From contig NZ_RCZK01000003.1 in assembly GCF_006438955.1 (NCBI RefSeq), positions 186,001-250,000 of the forward strand: a stretch of 64,000 nt of DNA. Direction: 5' to 3'. This document shows, one piece after another, positions 8,556 through 17,329 of this stretch. The stretch is from Sphingomonas oligophenolica (GTDB lineage: Bacteria > Pseudomonadota > Alphaproteobacteria > Sphingomonadales > Sphingomonadaceae). A program made the translations under genes and the position numbers. Numbering within the stretch: position 1 is the first letter of the stretch; the number at the start of each line of letters is the position of its first letter. Under the pieces are notes generated by a model. The model did not search any database, had not been told where the DNA came from, and saw only the letters and a list, made by a program, of their open reading frames with translations.

Positions 8556-8849
8556 ATGCGCGAGAGCGAAGCAATCGACAGCAAGAAGGGCGCGCGCGAC
8601 GCCGCCGAAGCGTTGGCGCTGCGCGCGCTGGTGTGGACGCTGGTCGAGCCCGATCGAGCGCTGCGGTTGCTCGACGTCACCGGCCTTACCCCCGCCGACC
8701 TGCGCAGTCGCGCCAGCGATCCCGCGGTGTTGACCGCCGCGATTACCTTTCTCGAAGCCCACGAACCCGATCTGATCGCGTGTGCCGAATCGCTCGCGGT
8801 ACGACCCGAGGCACTGGTGCGTGCGCGCGAACTTCTGGAGACGACATGA
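8556..8849 (+). CDS. DUF3572 family protein
   Basis: A 97-residue acidic helical protein of the DUF3572 family, found in alphaproteobacteria, often beside divK as here. The function is unknown. Conserved-looking features are ALALRALVW near residue 20 and the pattern FLEAHEPDLIACAE in the second half. Its stop codon overlaps the start of the HAD-like gene by four bases (ATGA), the first of two such overlaps in this operon. Confidence 0.85.
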   Translation: MRESEAIDSKKGARDAAEALALRALVWTLVEPDRALRLLDVTGLTPADLRSRASDPAVLTAAITFLEAHEPDLIACAESLAVRPEALVRARELLETT

Positions 8850-9493
8850 AATCCCTGCTGATCTGCGACTGCGACGAAGTGTTGCTCCACATGGTCCGCC
8901 ATTTCGGGACCTGGCTCGACGAAGCGCACGATATCGATTTCGACCTGACCGGCGGCAGTTTCGAAAACAGTATGACGCGACGCGATGGCAACTCGGCACC
9001 GACGCGCGACGACATGTGGGCGATGCTGCGGCAATTCTTTCCCGGCGAAATGCATCGCCAGACGCTCGTCCCCCACGCTGCCGAGGCGCTCGCACGGATC
9101 GCGGTGCGCGCCGATATCGTGATCCTCACCAATTTGCAGGACGATTGCCGCCAGCCGCGGATCGAACAGCTCGCCGCGTTCGGGATCGCGCACCGCGTCG
9201 AGTGCAACCAGGGCGGGAAGGGCCGCCCGGTCGCGCGGCTGGTGGCGGAATATGGCGACCCGGTCACGGTGTTCGTCGACGATCTGGCGGTGCATCACGA
9301 ATCGGTGGCGGAGCACGCCCCGGGGGTGTTCCGGCTCCACATGATCGCCGAACCCGAGCTGGCGGGACACGTTCCCCCCGCACCGCACGCCAGTGCGCGG
9401 ATCGACGACTGGCGTGCGGCGGCAGACTGGATCGACGCGCGGTTTGCCGAGGGGTTGACCGCGACCGGCGAGCGACCCAGAGCGGCAGCATGA
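8846..9493 (+). CDS. HAD-superfamily hydrolase-like protein
   Basis: A 215-residue protein that looks like a haloacid dehalogenase-type phosphatase. The N-terminal strand ends in DCDEVLL, with the DxD arrangement of motif I (residues 8-10). ILTNLQ near residue 94 fits motif II, and VTVFVDDLAVHH near 140 fits the acidic motif IV. The substrate is unknown. ATG 8846 overlaps the DUF3572 stop and its own stop overlaps the RidA start, so the three are one tightly coupled operon. Confidence 0.82.
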   Translation: MKSLLICDCDEVLLHMVRHFGTWLDEAHDIDFDLTGGSFENSMTRRDGNSAPTRDDMWAMLRQFFPGEMHRQTLVPHAAEALARIAVRADIVILTNLQDDCRQPRIEQLAAFGIAHRVECNQGGKGRPVARLVAEYGDPVTVFVDDLAVHHESVAEHAPGVFRLHMIAEPELAGHVPPAPHASARIDDWRAAADWIDARFAEGLTATGERPRAAA

Positions 9494-9966
9494 CCGATCG
9501 TATCGATACCAAGCTCGCCGAGCTCGGCCTCTCGCTTCCCGAGGCCGCCGCTCCCGTCGCCGCCTATGTTCCCGTCGTCGAGGCGGGGGGGCTGGTCCAT
9601 CTGTCGGGGCAGTTGCCGTTCAAGGACGGCCAGTTGATCACCGGGCGGCTCGGCGATGACGTCGACCTCGAAGGCGGGCAGGATGCGGCGCGCGCGTGCG
9701 CGCTGATGATCGTGGCGCAGCTCAAGAAATATCTCGGCGATCTAGCGCGGGTCGAGCGGATCGTAAAGCTCGGCGTGTTCGTGAATTCGACCGGCGATTT
9801 CACCGACCAGCCCAAGGTCGCTAACGGCGCGTCCGACCTGATGGTCGCGCTGTTCGGCGATGCTGGCAAGCACGCGCGTTCGGCGGTCGGCGTGCCGACG
9901 CTGCCGCTCGGCGCGGCAGTCGAGATCGACGCGATCGTCCAGGTGTCGGCGAGCACGCTTTCCTGA
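9490..9966 (+). CDS. RidA family protein
   Basis: A 158-residue protein of the YjgF/YER057c/UK114 (RidA) family, whose best-known members hydrolyse reactive enamine/imine intermediates such as 2-aminoacrylate. The family pattern is present: GLVHLSGQLPF near residues 36-46, VKLGVFVNSTGDF around 92-104, and the C-terminal ARSAVGVPTLPLGAAVEID, in which the arginine and the LPLGAAVEI strand normally line the ligand pocket. It is longer than canonical RidA (about 130 residues) and belongs to the 150-residue subgroup often annotated only as 'RidA family'. It is last in the DUF3572-HAD-RidA unit. Confidence 0.93.
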   Translation: MTDRIDTKLAELGLSLPEAAAPVAAYVPVVEAGGLVHLSGQLPFKDGQLITGRLGDDVDLEGGQDAARACALMIVAQLKKYLGDLARVERIVKLGVFVNSTGDFTDQPKVANGASDLMVALFGDAGKHARSAVGVPTLPLGAAVEIDAIVQVSASTLS

Positions 9967-10012
9967 TCCGCCCGGTTGAGTGCAACCCGGTGCGCTCTAT
10001 CTTGAGGCGTAC

Positions 10013-11152
10013 ATGACCTCGCTCACCGCCCGCCTCGCCGATGGCGTCGCCGCGATCCCCGCCGACCAATGGGATGCGTGCGCCGGGCGTGACCATCCGT
10101 TCATGTGTCATGGCTTCCTCACCGCACTCGAGGAATCGGGTAGCGTCGGTGGTCGTTCGGGGTGGCAGCCGATCCCGATCGTCGTTGATGGCGCCGATGG
10201 CGCGCCTGCAGGAATCGCGCCCGCCTATGCGAAGAGCCACAGCCAGGGCGAATATGTCTTCGACCATGCCTGGGCGGATGCGTGGGAGCGCGCCGGCGGC
10301 GCCTATTATCCCAAGCTCCAGCTCGCCGCGCCGTTCAGCCCGGTGCCGGGGCCGCGGCTGTTGCTCCGCGACCCCGCCGCCGCGCCCGCGCTGATCGCGG
10401 CGGTCGAGGCGGTGACCGACCAGCATAATTTCTCGTCGGCGCACGCGACGTTCGTCGAGCCCGATCAACTGCCGCTGTTCGAGGCGGCGGGGTGGCTGGT
10501 GCGCGAGGGGACGCAGTTCCACTGGCGCAACCATGGCTATGCGACGTTCGACGATTTTCTGGGCGCGCTCGCCAGTCGCAAGCGCAAGGCGATCCGCAAG
10601 GAGCGGGCGGCTGCGATCGAGGGGCTGACGATCCGCCACCTGACGGGCGCGGATATCCGCCCCGAACATTGGAACGCGTTCTGGGTCTTCTATCAGGATA
10701 CCGGCAGCCGCAAATGGGGCCAGCCGTATCTCAAGCGCAGCTTCTTCCCGCTGCTGGCGGCTGCCCTTGGCGACAAGGTGTTGCTGATTCTCGCCGAACG
10801 CGACGGCGTGCCGATCGCGGGGGCGCTCAACCTGATCGGTGCGGATACGCTGTATGGGCGCTATTGGGGGTGCATCAAGGAGGTGCCATTCCTTCATTTC
10901 GAGCTTTGCTATTACCAGGCGATCGACGCCGCGATCGCGCGCGGGCTGACGACGGTCGAGGCGGGCGCGCAGGGCGAGCACAAGCTCGCGCGCGGTTATG
11001 TGCCGGTTCCAACCTGGTCGGCACATTACATTCCCGACCTGAATTTTCGCCGCGCGATCGCGGATTTCCTGGTCCGCGAGCGCGCGGGGGTCGAGGCCAA
11101 TCAGGCTTATCTCGGCGAGCTGACGCCCTTCCGCCGGGGGAATAACGGCTGA
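10013..11152 (+). CDS. FemAB-like/DUF482 GNAT-fold acyltransferase
   Basis: A 379-residue protein of the FemAB-like (PF04339, DUF482) family, related to GNAT and peptide-bridge-forming transferases. The acceptor in proteobacteria is not known. Typical segments are HPFMCHGFLTALEESGS near residue 27, PAYAKSHSQGEYVFDHAWA near 75, and GCIKEVPFLHFELCYYQ near 290, followed by EAGAQGEHKLARGY near 320. ATG 10013 is chosen because it has GAGG upstream; the alternative at 9980 lacks support. The last 46 bases overlap the convergent membrane-protein gene. It follows the RidA gene by 46 bases and may be read from the same promoter. Confidence 0.85.
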   Translation: MTSLTARLADGVAAIPADQWDACAGRDHPFMCHGFLTALEESGSVGGRSGWQPIPIVVDGADGAPAGIAPAYAKSHSQGEYVFDHAWADAWERAGGAYYPKLQLAAPFSPVPGPRLLLRDPAAAPALIAAVEAVTDQHNFSSAHATFVEPDQLPLFEAAGWLVREGTQFHWRNHGYATFDDFLGALASRKRKAIRKERAAAIEGLTIRHLTGADIRPEHWNAFWVFYQDTGSRKWGQPYLKRSFFPLLAAALGDKVLLILAERDGVPIAGALNLIGADTLYGRYWGCIKEVPFLHFELCYYQAIDAAIARGLTTVEAGAQGEHKLARGYVPVPTWSAHYIPDLNFRRAIADFLVRERAGVEANQAYLGELTPFRRGNNG

Positions 11153-12735
11153 CCGTTGCCGATCCCTTCGTCGCGTAGCGCCGCGTCGTCTCGGTGGTCG
11201 ACGCGGAACAGTACGTCGGTCCCCGATCGCCAGACGGGAACGAGCCCGCGGTTGAGCGACGGATCATAGGCCGGTGGGTTGAGCAGCCACACATAGTCGA
11301 ACGCGTCGCGCGGGAACCAACGCATCGCCAAATCGATCGGCCGCCACCATTCGCCGCGGCAATACTGGTCGGTGACGATCTGGGATGGGTCGTGCGCGAA
11401 CCCGCCCGCGGGCCAGTAGCGCGCGGTCAACAGCTGCGCGCCGGGCATCGACCATTGGTCGTTGGTGTAGGCGAAGCGCCGCTCTAGCCCGATCGCGGGG
11501 ATGTGTTCGAGCCGCGAATAGGTCCAGTCGTCCTGGCACCGCCGCCCGACAAACGTCACCATCTTCGCGCCGCGTGGGATGTGATCGAGCGCGGGCAGGA
11601 CGCGGTCGTAGCGTTGCGCATACAAGTAATAGCTTGCGGTCGTTGCCGCGATCCGGACCCCGAAGAAAGCAAGGCCCAGCGAGGCGATCACCGCCGCGCC
11701 GCGCATCGACAGTCCCGGCTTGGGCCTAAGCGCAATCAGCGCGATCGCGAACACGAAGGGGGCGAGCCGCATGTCGGCATAGGCCGACCCGAACACGATT
11801 CGCGGCAGCAGCAGATAGACCGCGAACAGGAACAGCGCGGACAGGCCGAGGTTGCGCGAATATTCGACCCGGGTGTCGCGCACTCCCTTGAGCAGGATTA
11901 CGAACAGCACCGTGACCGAGGCGATGTCGAGCGCCATCCAGCGATCACGCAGGACCATCAGCACCCAGTTCATCTTGGCGCGCCAGTGGAACCAGTCCGC
12001 GGTCTGCCCAGTGACATGATCGCCCGATCGCCATACGATCATCAGCACGAACGGCAGCGCGAGCGGCAGGCACCCGAGCCCCGCGCGCACCCAGCTTTCG
12101 AGCCAATGCCCGCTCGCCCGATCCCTGCGCAGGTCGTGCTGTCGGATCATCTCGGCGGAAAAGGCAAGGACACCGAGCACGCCCCAGCCGAAGGTGTGGC
12201 AGACCCACAGCGCGCACGACAATGGCACGAACAGGATCGCGCGCCACCGCAGATGGCCGAGCCGCGCGAGCCGCAGCCACAGCGCGAACAGGTTAAGCGC
12301 CAGCGCGATCGATAGGGCGAAATTTATGAAGCCGAACTGGAATGGATAGCTATATGCCAGCGGCAGCGCGAATAGTGCGGTCGCAGGAATACGGCCGTGA
12401 ACTTCGCGCGATATCCACAGCAGCCCGGATACCGTGAGTGCGGGGATCGCGATCACGATCAGCTTTACCGCGGGTTCGAGCCCGACGATCGGCGCGAGCG
12501 GGACGATCATGAGGTCGATGCCGAGATTGCCGATCAACGACCAGTTGAAGTCGAACCAGTCGGCGAGCCAGGCGTGCGCGTCCCCGTCGAGCTGTACGCG
12601 ATACCGGCCCATGTGGCCGGGCAGGTCGACGAGCGGCGGAATCGTCGGCCAGAGCAGCGGCGCGATCGACATGAGCACCATCAGCAGGACGAACGTCCGC
12701 GTCTGCCACCAGTGCGCCTTCTCCTGCCCCTGCAT
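11107..12735 (-). CDS. Large polytopic membrane protein of unknown function
   Basis: A 542-residue protein with about ten hydrophobic segments spread over residues 15-370, followed by a soluble C-terminal domain of about 150 residues. The layout (multi-spanning membrane part, aspartate in an early loop at LVDLPGHMGR, soluble tail) resembles GT-C-type glycosyltransferases, but I cannot place it in a named family. The gene overlaps the end of the convergent FemAB-like gene by 46 bases. Upstream lies a pseudogene of a different membrane protein. The short tail after GIGNGQPLF, read through the neighbour's 3' end, may not be conserved. Confidence 0.8.
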   Translation of the reverse strand: MQGQEKAHWWQTRTFVLLMVLMSIAPLLWPTIPPLVDLPGHMGRYRVQLDGDAHAWLADWFDFNWSLIGNLGIDLMIVPLAPIVGLEPAVKLIVIAIPALTVSGLLWISREVHGRIPATALFALPLAYSYPFQFGFINFALSIALALNLFALWLRLARLGHLRWRAILFVPLSCALWVCHTFGWGVLGVLAFSAEMIRQHDLRRDRASGHWLESWVRAGLGCLPLALPFVLMIVWRSGDHVTGQTADWFHWRAKMNWVLMVLRDRWMALDIASVTVLFVILLKGVRDTRVEYSRNLGLSALFLFAVYLLLPRIVFGSAYADMRLAPFVFAIALIALRPKPGLSMRGAAVIASLGLAFFGVRIAATTASYYLYAQRYDRVLPALDHIPRGAKMVTFVGRRCQDDWTYSRLEHIPAIGLERRFAYTNDQWSMPGAQLLTARYWPAGGFAHDPSQIVTDQYCRGEWWRPIDLAMRWFPRDAFDYVWLLNPPAYDPSLNRGLVPVWRSGTDVLFRVDHRDDAALRDEGIGNGQPLFPRRKGVSSPR

Positions 12736-12795
12736 GGCGGACGCCTTAGAGCGCGGGGGCAGCCTTCGACAAGCGATTGCGCGTGAAGTTCATGG

Positions 12796-12827
12796 AGCCG
12801 TCGCGCGCGCGCAGCCGCGCGACGGCT
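12796..12827. other. Perfect 12-bp hairpin in the pseudogene region
   Basis: Arms AGCCGTCGCGCG (12796-12807) and CGCGCGACGGCT (12816-12827) flank an eight-base loop. It is extremely GC-rich and has no T run on either strand. It may be a terminator remnant of the decayed gene at 12885-13535. Confidence 0.5.
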
Positions 12828-12884
12828 GGCATGCTCGCGCATGCCATCAAATAATCCACCCGCTACCGATCGGTGCTCGCGCTG

Positions 12885-13535
12885 CGGCGCGCGGTCTCGG
12901 TAAAAGCGATATATCGCCAGATCAGCGGTATCGTTGCGATGATAGGGTGCCGCCACCATATCATGCCGCGTGGCACCGAGAATGCACGACACTGCATCGA
13001 TCGAGACCAGCACGCGCGCGTGCACAAGGGTGGCTAGCGCGGTGATCGCGGCGGGCGATCCGCAATCCCCGTTACGCTTGACGCGCGCGTCGCCGGTAGT
13101 CGTCAGCGCGCTTGCGGCGAGCGGGTAGAGCATTTCCGCCGACGCCAGCCCTGCCGCCGCCATTCGGACGCCGCCGAGGGCGTGCGCCGGCATAGGCACC
13201 GCACAACTGGATCGCGGTTATCGCCAGCGTGGCGATTTGGAGCGCGGCGCTAGGCGCGACCAGTGCATCTGAAGCCCCATGCCCCACCGATGTTGCGCAA
13301 GATCGATCCAGGACTGCCCCTCCAGCCAGTCGCGCACCTGCTGGAGCGGCATGACATCGGCAGTGTCGGGCAAGCGAAGCTGCACGAGGTTTGCCCAGTT
13401 GCGCCACGCCCAGACCATGCTGAGCACAAATGCGAGCGCGGTGGCGATCGGAATGTCGTGGCGCGTGCGCGTGGTCACCCCCGAGGCGTAGCATAGCCGC
13501 GCGTAAGGCTGCGTTAGAGACACATTTACCTTCAC
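12885..13535 (-). pseudogene. Decayed gene of a polytopic membrane protein
   Basis: About 650 bases hold pieces of one protein in three reading frames. The 5' piece (13535 to about 13260) gives a good N-terminus: IPIATALAFVLSMVWAWRN, then DWLEGQSWIDLAQHRWG and MHWSRL. The next piece (about 13260-13200) continues in another frame with LQIATLAITAIQLCGA. The third (13199 to about 12885) ends with CILGATRHDMVAAPYHRN and AIYRFYRD. This looks like the two ends of a long membrane protein with the 'AAPYHRN' C-terminal motif I associate with sphingomonad ArnT/PMT-like proteins, with most of the membrane part deleted. The family assignment is from memory. The 828 bases between the membrane protein gene and argG hold nothing else that looks coding. 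Confidence 0.55.
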
Positions 13536-13563
13536 CCGGAGGTACCCGGGTGTGAGGATGACG

Positions 13564-14784
13564 TCAGCCTTGGTCGCGTCGCCCCAACAGCCGCAGCCGC
13601 AACGCGTTGAGCTTGATGAACCCCGCCGCGTCGCGCTGGTCGTAGGCGCCCTGATCGTCCTCGAACGTCACGACCTTTTCCGAATAGAGCGAGAAGGGTG
13701 ATTTGCGCCCGGTGACAGCAACGCTGCCCTTGTAGAGCTTCAGCCGGACGGTGCCGGTTACCTTTTCCTGGCTGTGGTCGATCGCGGCCTGGAGCATCTC
13801 GCGTTCGGGGCTGAACCAGAAGCCGTTGTAGAGCAGTTCGGCATAGCGCGGCGCGAGTTCGTCCTTGAGGTGCGCGGCCCCGCGGTCGAGCGTAAGCTGC
13901 TCGATCCCGCGATGCGCAAGGTGATAGATCGTTCCGCCCGGCGTCTCGTACATGCCGCGGCTTTTCATGCCGACGAAGCGGTTTTCGACGAGATCGAGTC
14001 GCCCGATGCCGTGCTTGCGACCGAGGTCGTTGAGCGTTTCGAGCAAGGTCGCGGGGCTCATGCCGACGCCGTTGATTGCGACGCCGTCGCCACGCTCGAA
14101 ATCGATCGTGATCGTCTCGGGCTCGTTCGGCGCATCCTCGGGATTGACGGTGCGCGAATAGACATAGTCGGGAACCTCGTCCCACGGATCCTCGAGCACC
14201 TTACCCTCGGATGAGGTGTGGAGCATGTTGGCGTCGGTCGAGAACGGCGCTTCGCCGCGCTTGTCTTTGCTGACCGGAATCTGGTGCTGTTCGGCGAATT
14301 CGATCAGCCTCGTGCGGCTGGTCAAATCCCATTCGCGCCACGGTGCGATCACCCGGATATCCGGGGCGAGCGCGTAGTAGCCGAGTTCGAAGCGGACCTG
14401 ATCGTTACCCTTGCCGGTCGCGCCGTGGCTGACGGCGTCGGCATTGACCTGGCGGGCGATCTCGATCTGGCGTTTGGCGATCAGCGGGCGCGCGATGCTG
14501 GTGCCGAGCAGGTATAGTCCCTCATACAGCGCGTTCGCACGCATCATAGGAAACACGTAATCGCGCACAAATTCTTCGCGCAGATCATCGATGAATATGT
14601 GCTCGGGCTTGACCCCAGCCATCTCCGCCTTCTTCCGCGCGGGCTCGAGTTCCTCGCCCTGACCCAGATCGGCGGTGAAGGTGACAACCTCGCATTGGTA
14701 GGTCTGCTGGAGCCATTTCAGGATCACGCTGGTGTCGAGCCCTCCCGAATAGGCGAGGACGACACGGTTTACGGACTCGGTCAT
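13564..14784 (-). CDS. argG: Argininosuccinate synthase
   Basis: This enzyme joins citrulline and aspartate with ATP to form argininosuccinate, the penultimate step of arginine synthesis. It has 406 residues, the usual size. The N-terminal ATP pyrophosphatase motif [11 protein letters not shown] lies at about residues 9-19, [15 protein letters not shown] near 120, and the synthetase core with [12 protein letters not shown] follows. ATG 14784 has a GGAG ribosome binding site eight bases upstream; an earlier in-frame start at 14838 has no support. No arginine repressor site was recognised. A short hairpin (CACCCGG/CCGGGTG) lies just after the stop codon. Confidence 0.98.
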   Translation of the reverse strand: MTESVNRVVLAYSGGLDTSVILKWLQQTYQCEVVTFTADLGQGEELEPARKKAEMAGVKPEHIFIDDLREEFVRDYVFPMMRANALYEGLYLLGTSIARPLIAKRQIEIARQVNADAVSHGATGKGNDQVRFELGYYALAPDIRVIAPWREWDLTSRTRLIEFAEQHQIPVSKDKRGEAPFSTDANMLHTSSEGKVLEDPWDEVPDYVYSRTVNPEDAPNEPETITIDFERGDGVAINGVGMSPATLLETLNDLGRKHGIGRLDLVENRFVGMKSRGMYETPGGTIYHLAHRGIEQLTLDRGAAHLKDELAPRYAELLYNGFWFSPEREMLQAAIDHSQEKVTGTVRLKLYKGSVAVTGRKSPFSLYSEKVVTFEDDQGAYDQRDAAGFIKLNALRLRLLGRRDQG

Positions 14785-14910
14785 AAAAACAGCTCCTTCG
14801 AAGGCGCGGCGCTTAGGGGGACGACAGCGTATTCGCAACCGTGCGCAGCCGCGTGGAGCTCATCGTGCGGCGCGCCGCGGCGTTCATCCGCGATACAAGT
14901 GGGGGCGTTC

Positions 14911-15318
14911 ATGCGCCCGAGCATGACATCCATGCTCTGTAAATTGCTGACCCTTCTCGCCCTGTCCGGCCTTGCCGTGTCCGCGCTGGCACAGGAAACC
15001 GAAACCTCGGCGGCGGCGAAGTTCAAACGCGAATTCGCGCTCACCGATGCCAACAAGGACGGGGTTTGGAGCCGGTCGGAGGTCAACGCGCGGATCGCGC
15101 GGATGCGGGTCGGCAAGGGCAAGGCGGACCAGGCGCAGGTCAAGAAGCTCGCCGACCTGTGGTTCACGACCGCCGACATCAACGACGATGGCAAGGTCAC
15201 CGAGCCGGAGGCGGAAACGCTGCTCAAGACGATGTTCCATAGATATGACGCCAACCGCGACGGCAAGATCGGCGGTGGCGAGCGCGCTGCGGCGAAAGCG
15301 GATCTAAACAAACGGTGA
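14911..15318 (+). CDS. Secreted EF-hand protein
   Basis: A 135-residue exported calcium-binding protein. A signal peptide (about residues 8-28, ending VSALAQE) precedes three EF-hand loops: DANKDGVWSRSE, DINDDGKVTEPE and DANRDGKIGGGE. Each has acidic or amide residues at positions 1, 3 and 5 and the closing glutamate at 12. Proteins of this layout are common in sphingomonads and have no fixed role. ATG 14911 follows a GGGGGCG sequence; in-frame ATGs at 14923 and 14932 are possible alternatives and would give a shorter signal peptide. It is divergent from argG. Confidence 0.85.
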   Translation: MRPSMTSMLCKLLTLLALSGLAVSALAQETETSAAAKFKREFALTDANKDGVWSRSEVNARIARMRVGKGKADQAQVKKLADLWFTTADINDDGKVTEPEAETLLKTMFHRYDANRDGKIGGGERAAAKADLNKR

Positions 15319-15328
15319 CGCTACCAGT

Positions 15329-16555
15329 CTAAGCGGCGAGTGCCCGTTCCGCCTCCGCGATGTAATCGCGCGTGAGCGGCAGTTCCAACCGGCTGCGCGA
15401 TAGCTGGACCTGATAGTTGCACAGCCCGCCGTGGCGGAATGCCGCGCTCGCGCCGGCCAGATAAAACAGCCACATCCGATAAAACCGCTCGTCGTAGAGA
15501 TCGACGATCGCGTCGCGCGCGGCGACGGTGCGATCGTACCAGTGATCGAGGGTCAGCGCGTAATGGACGCGCAGCACCTCGATGTCGGTGGGGAACATTC
15601 GCAACCCTTCATAGCCCCGCACGATCTCCGACAGCGCGGGGTTGTACCCGCCGGGGAAGATGTATTTCAGCGTGAAATCGTCGGTGACGCCGGGGCCACC
15701 CATGCGCCCGATCGCGTGCATCAGCATCACGCCGTCGGGGGTCATGAGGTCACGGCACTTGGTGAAGAAGGTCTTGTAGTGCGCGGGGCCGACATGTTCG
15801 AACATCCCGACCGACACGATCCGGTCGAACTGCCCGGTGACGGCGCGATAATCGATCAGTTCAAACGTGACCTTGTCGCCGACGCCCGCTTCTTCGGCGC
15901 GGCGGCGCGCCACCTTGATCTGCTCCTCCGACAGCGTGACGCCGAGAACCTCGGCCCCGGTCTTCTGGTGGAGGTACAGCGCCATTCCGCCCCATCCGCA
16001 CCCGATGTCGAGGACGCGCATCCCGGGCTTCAGCGCCAGCTTGGCGGCGATATGCGCCTTCTTGTCGGCCTGCGCCTGTTCGAGCGTGTTCGTCGGGTCG
16101 GTAAAATAGGCGCAGCTATATTGGCGGTCGGCATCGAGGAAGAGATCGTAGAGCCGATCCGACAGATCGTAATGATGCGCGACATTCTTCCTCGATCGGC
16201 GCGCCATGTTCACGCGGTCGATGCGGTGGGTCACCGCCTGGAGCATTCGCCTTCCGCGCGAGGGGACCAGCGCGTTGGCCCCCGCTTCCCACGGATCGTT
16301 CGCGGTCAGCAGGTTAACCAGATCGCGGATATCGCCCTGCTCGACGACCATTCGCGCGTCCATATACGCCTCCGCTGCGCCCATCGCGGGGTTGCGGACG
16401 ATGTAGTTCGCCGCACCCTTGTCGGTGAAGCGGATCGTGACATCGGGGAACGCCGGGTCGGGCGCGCCATGCGTGGCGCGCTTGCCGTTTGCATGGATGA
16501 CAGTGAGTTGCCCGCGCTTGACCCGGCGGGCGAGGAACAAATCGATCAACGCCAT
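15329..16555 (-). CDS. cfa: Cyclopropane-fatty-acyl-phospholipid synthase
   Basis: This enzyme transfers a methylene group from S-adenosylmethionine to double bonds of membrane phospholipid acyl chains, usually at stationary phase or under acid stress. It has 408 residues. The SAM-binding motif VLDIGCGWGGMALYL lies near residue 183, followed by VTLSEEQ and later GYNPALSEI and LRVHYALTLDHWYDR, all typical of the CFA synthase family. The N-terminal 120 residues match the family's membrane-association domain. A role on another acyl substrate cannot be excluded from sequence. It precedes the molybdopterin oxidoreductase on the same strand with an 18-base gap on its upstream side. Confidence 0.93.
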   Translation of the reverse strand: MALIDLFLARRVKRGQLTVIHANGKRATHGAPDPAFPDVTIRFTDKGAANYIVRNPAMGAAEAYMDARMVVEQGDIRDLVNLLTANDPWEAGANALVPSRGRRMLQAVTHRIDRVNMARRSRKNVAHHYDLSDRLYDLFLDADRQYSCAYFTDPTNTLEQAQADKKAHIAAKLALKPGMRVLDIGCGWGGMALYLHQKTGAEVLGVTLSEEQIKVARRRAEEAGVGDKVTFELIDYRAVTGQFDRIVSVGMFEHVGPAHYKTFFTKCRDLMTPDGVMLMHAIGRMGGPGVTDDFTLKYIFPGGYNPALSEIVRGYEGLRMFPTDIEVLRVHYALTLDHWYDRTVAARDAIVDLYDERFYRMWLFYLAGASAAFRHGGLCNYQVQLSRSRLELPLTRDYIAEAERALAA

Positions 16556-16573
16556 GCGCGTGCGCTTAGTCGG

Positions 16574-17329
16574 TCAGATGCCCGCGTACCAATCGTAATC
16601 GACATTGTCTTCCCAATAGCCACCCTTGCCCTTGCCGATGCCCTCGAGGCTCGCGACCGCCTTGACGCCCATCACATACTTGGCGTGCTTGTAGCCGAGC
16701 TGGCGTTCGACCCGCAGCCGCACGGGGGCACCGTGCGCGACCTCGAGCGGGGCACCGTTCATCTTCAGCGCCAGAATCGTCTGCGGGTGGAACGCGTCGA
16801 TCGTGTCGATCGATTCATAATAGGGTTCGCCATTGTAGAGATCGGCGCAGGTGAACACGACGTAGCGCGCCGACCGGCGCACCCCCGCCGCCTTCAGGAC
16901 GGTGCCGAGCATCGGGCCCTGCCACTGGCCGATCGCGCTCCAGCCCTCGACGCAATCGTGTCGCGTGATCTGGGTGCGCGCGGGCATCGCGGCGAGTTGC
17001 GCGATGCCCAGCGACAGCGGGCGGTCGACGAGCCCATCGACGGCAAGCCGGTAATCGGCGAAGCGGTTGGCGACCATCGCGTCGTAGCTGGGGGTGGCGG
17101 GATTGCGAGTACCGTTGGCGCGGAAGATCGGCGACATCTGGTCGGGACGGTATTCTGGCGCGAGCGCACCGCGATCCTGGAGCGCGCGCTGGAGCCCGTA
17201 ATGGATGTCCTCGCCCGAAAACAGGATTTTGCGCGCGGCGGGGATCTGCGCGACCTTGTCGCATCCGGCGAGCAGCAGCCCCGCCCCGCCCGCGATCAGG
17301 GTGCGGCGCTTCACGAGAAGATCAGTCAT
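16574..17329 (-). CDS. Molybdopterin-dependent oxidoreductase, exported lipoprotein
   Basis: A 251-residue protein of the sulfite-oxidase/YedY (MsrP) superfamily. The N-terminus carries both a twin-arginine motif (KRRTLIAGG) and a lipobox (LLLAGC), so it is probably exported folded by Tat and then lipid-anchored. The conserved cysteine that ligates molybdenum is in RHDCVEGWSAIGQWQG near residue 134. The substrate is unknown: YedY-like members reduce methionine sulfoxide, others oxidise sulfite. Its start overlaps the stop of the b-type cytochrome gene by four bases, so the cytochrome is the likely electron partner. Confidence 0.87.
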   Translation of the reverse strand: MTDLLVKRRTLIAGGAGLLLAGCDKVAQIPAARKILFSGEDIHYGLQRALQDRGALAPEYRPDQMSPIFRANGTRNPATPSYDAMVANRFADYRLAVDGLVDRPLSLGIAQLAAMPARTQITRHDCVEGWSAIGQWQGPMLGTVLKAAGVRRSARYVVFTCADLYNGEPYYESIDTIDAFHPQTILALKMNGAPLEVAHGAPVRLRVERQLGYKHAKYVMGVKAVASLEGIGKGKGGYWEDNVDYDWYAGI

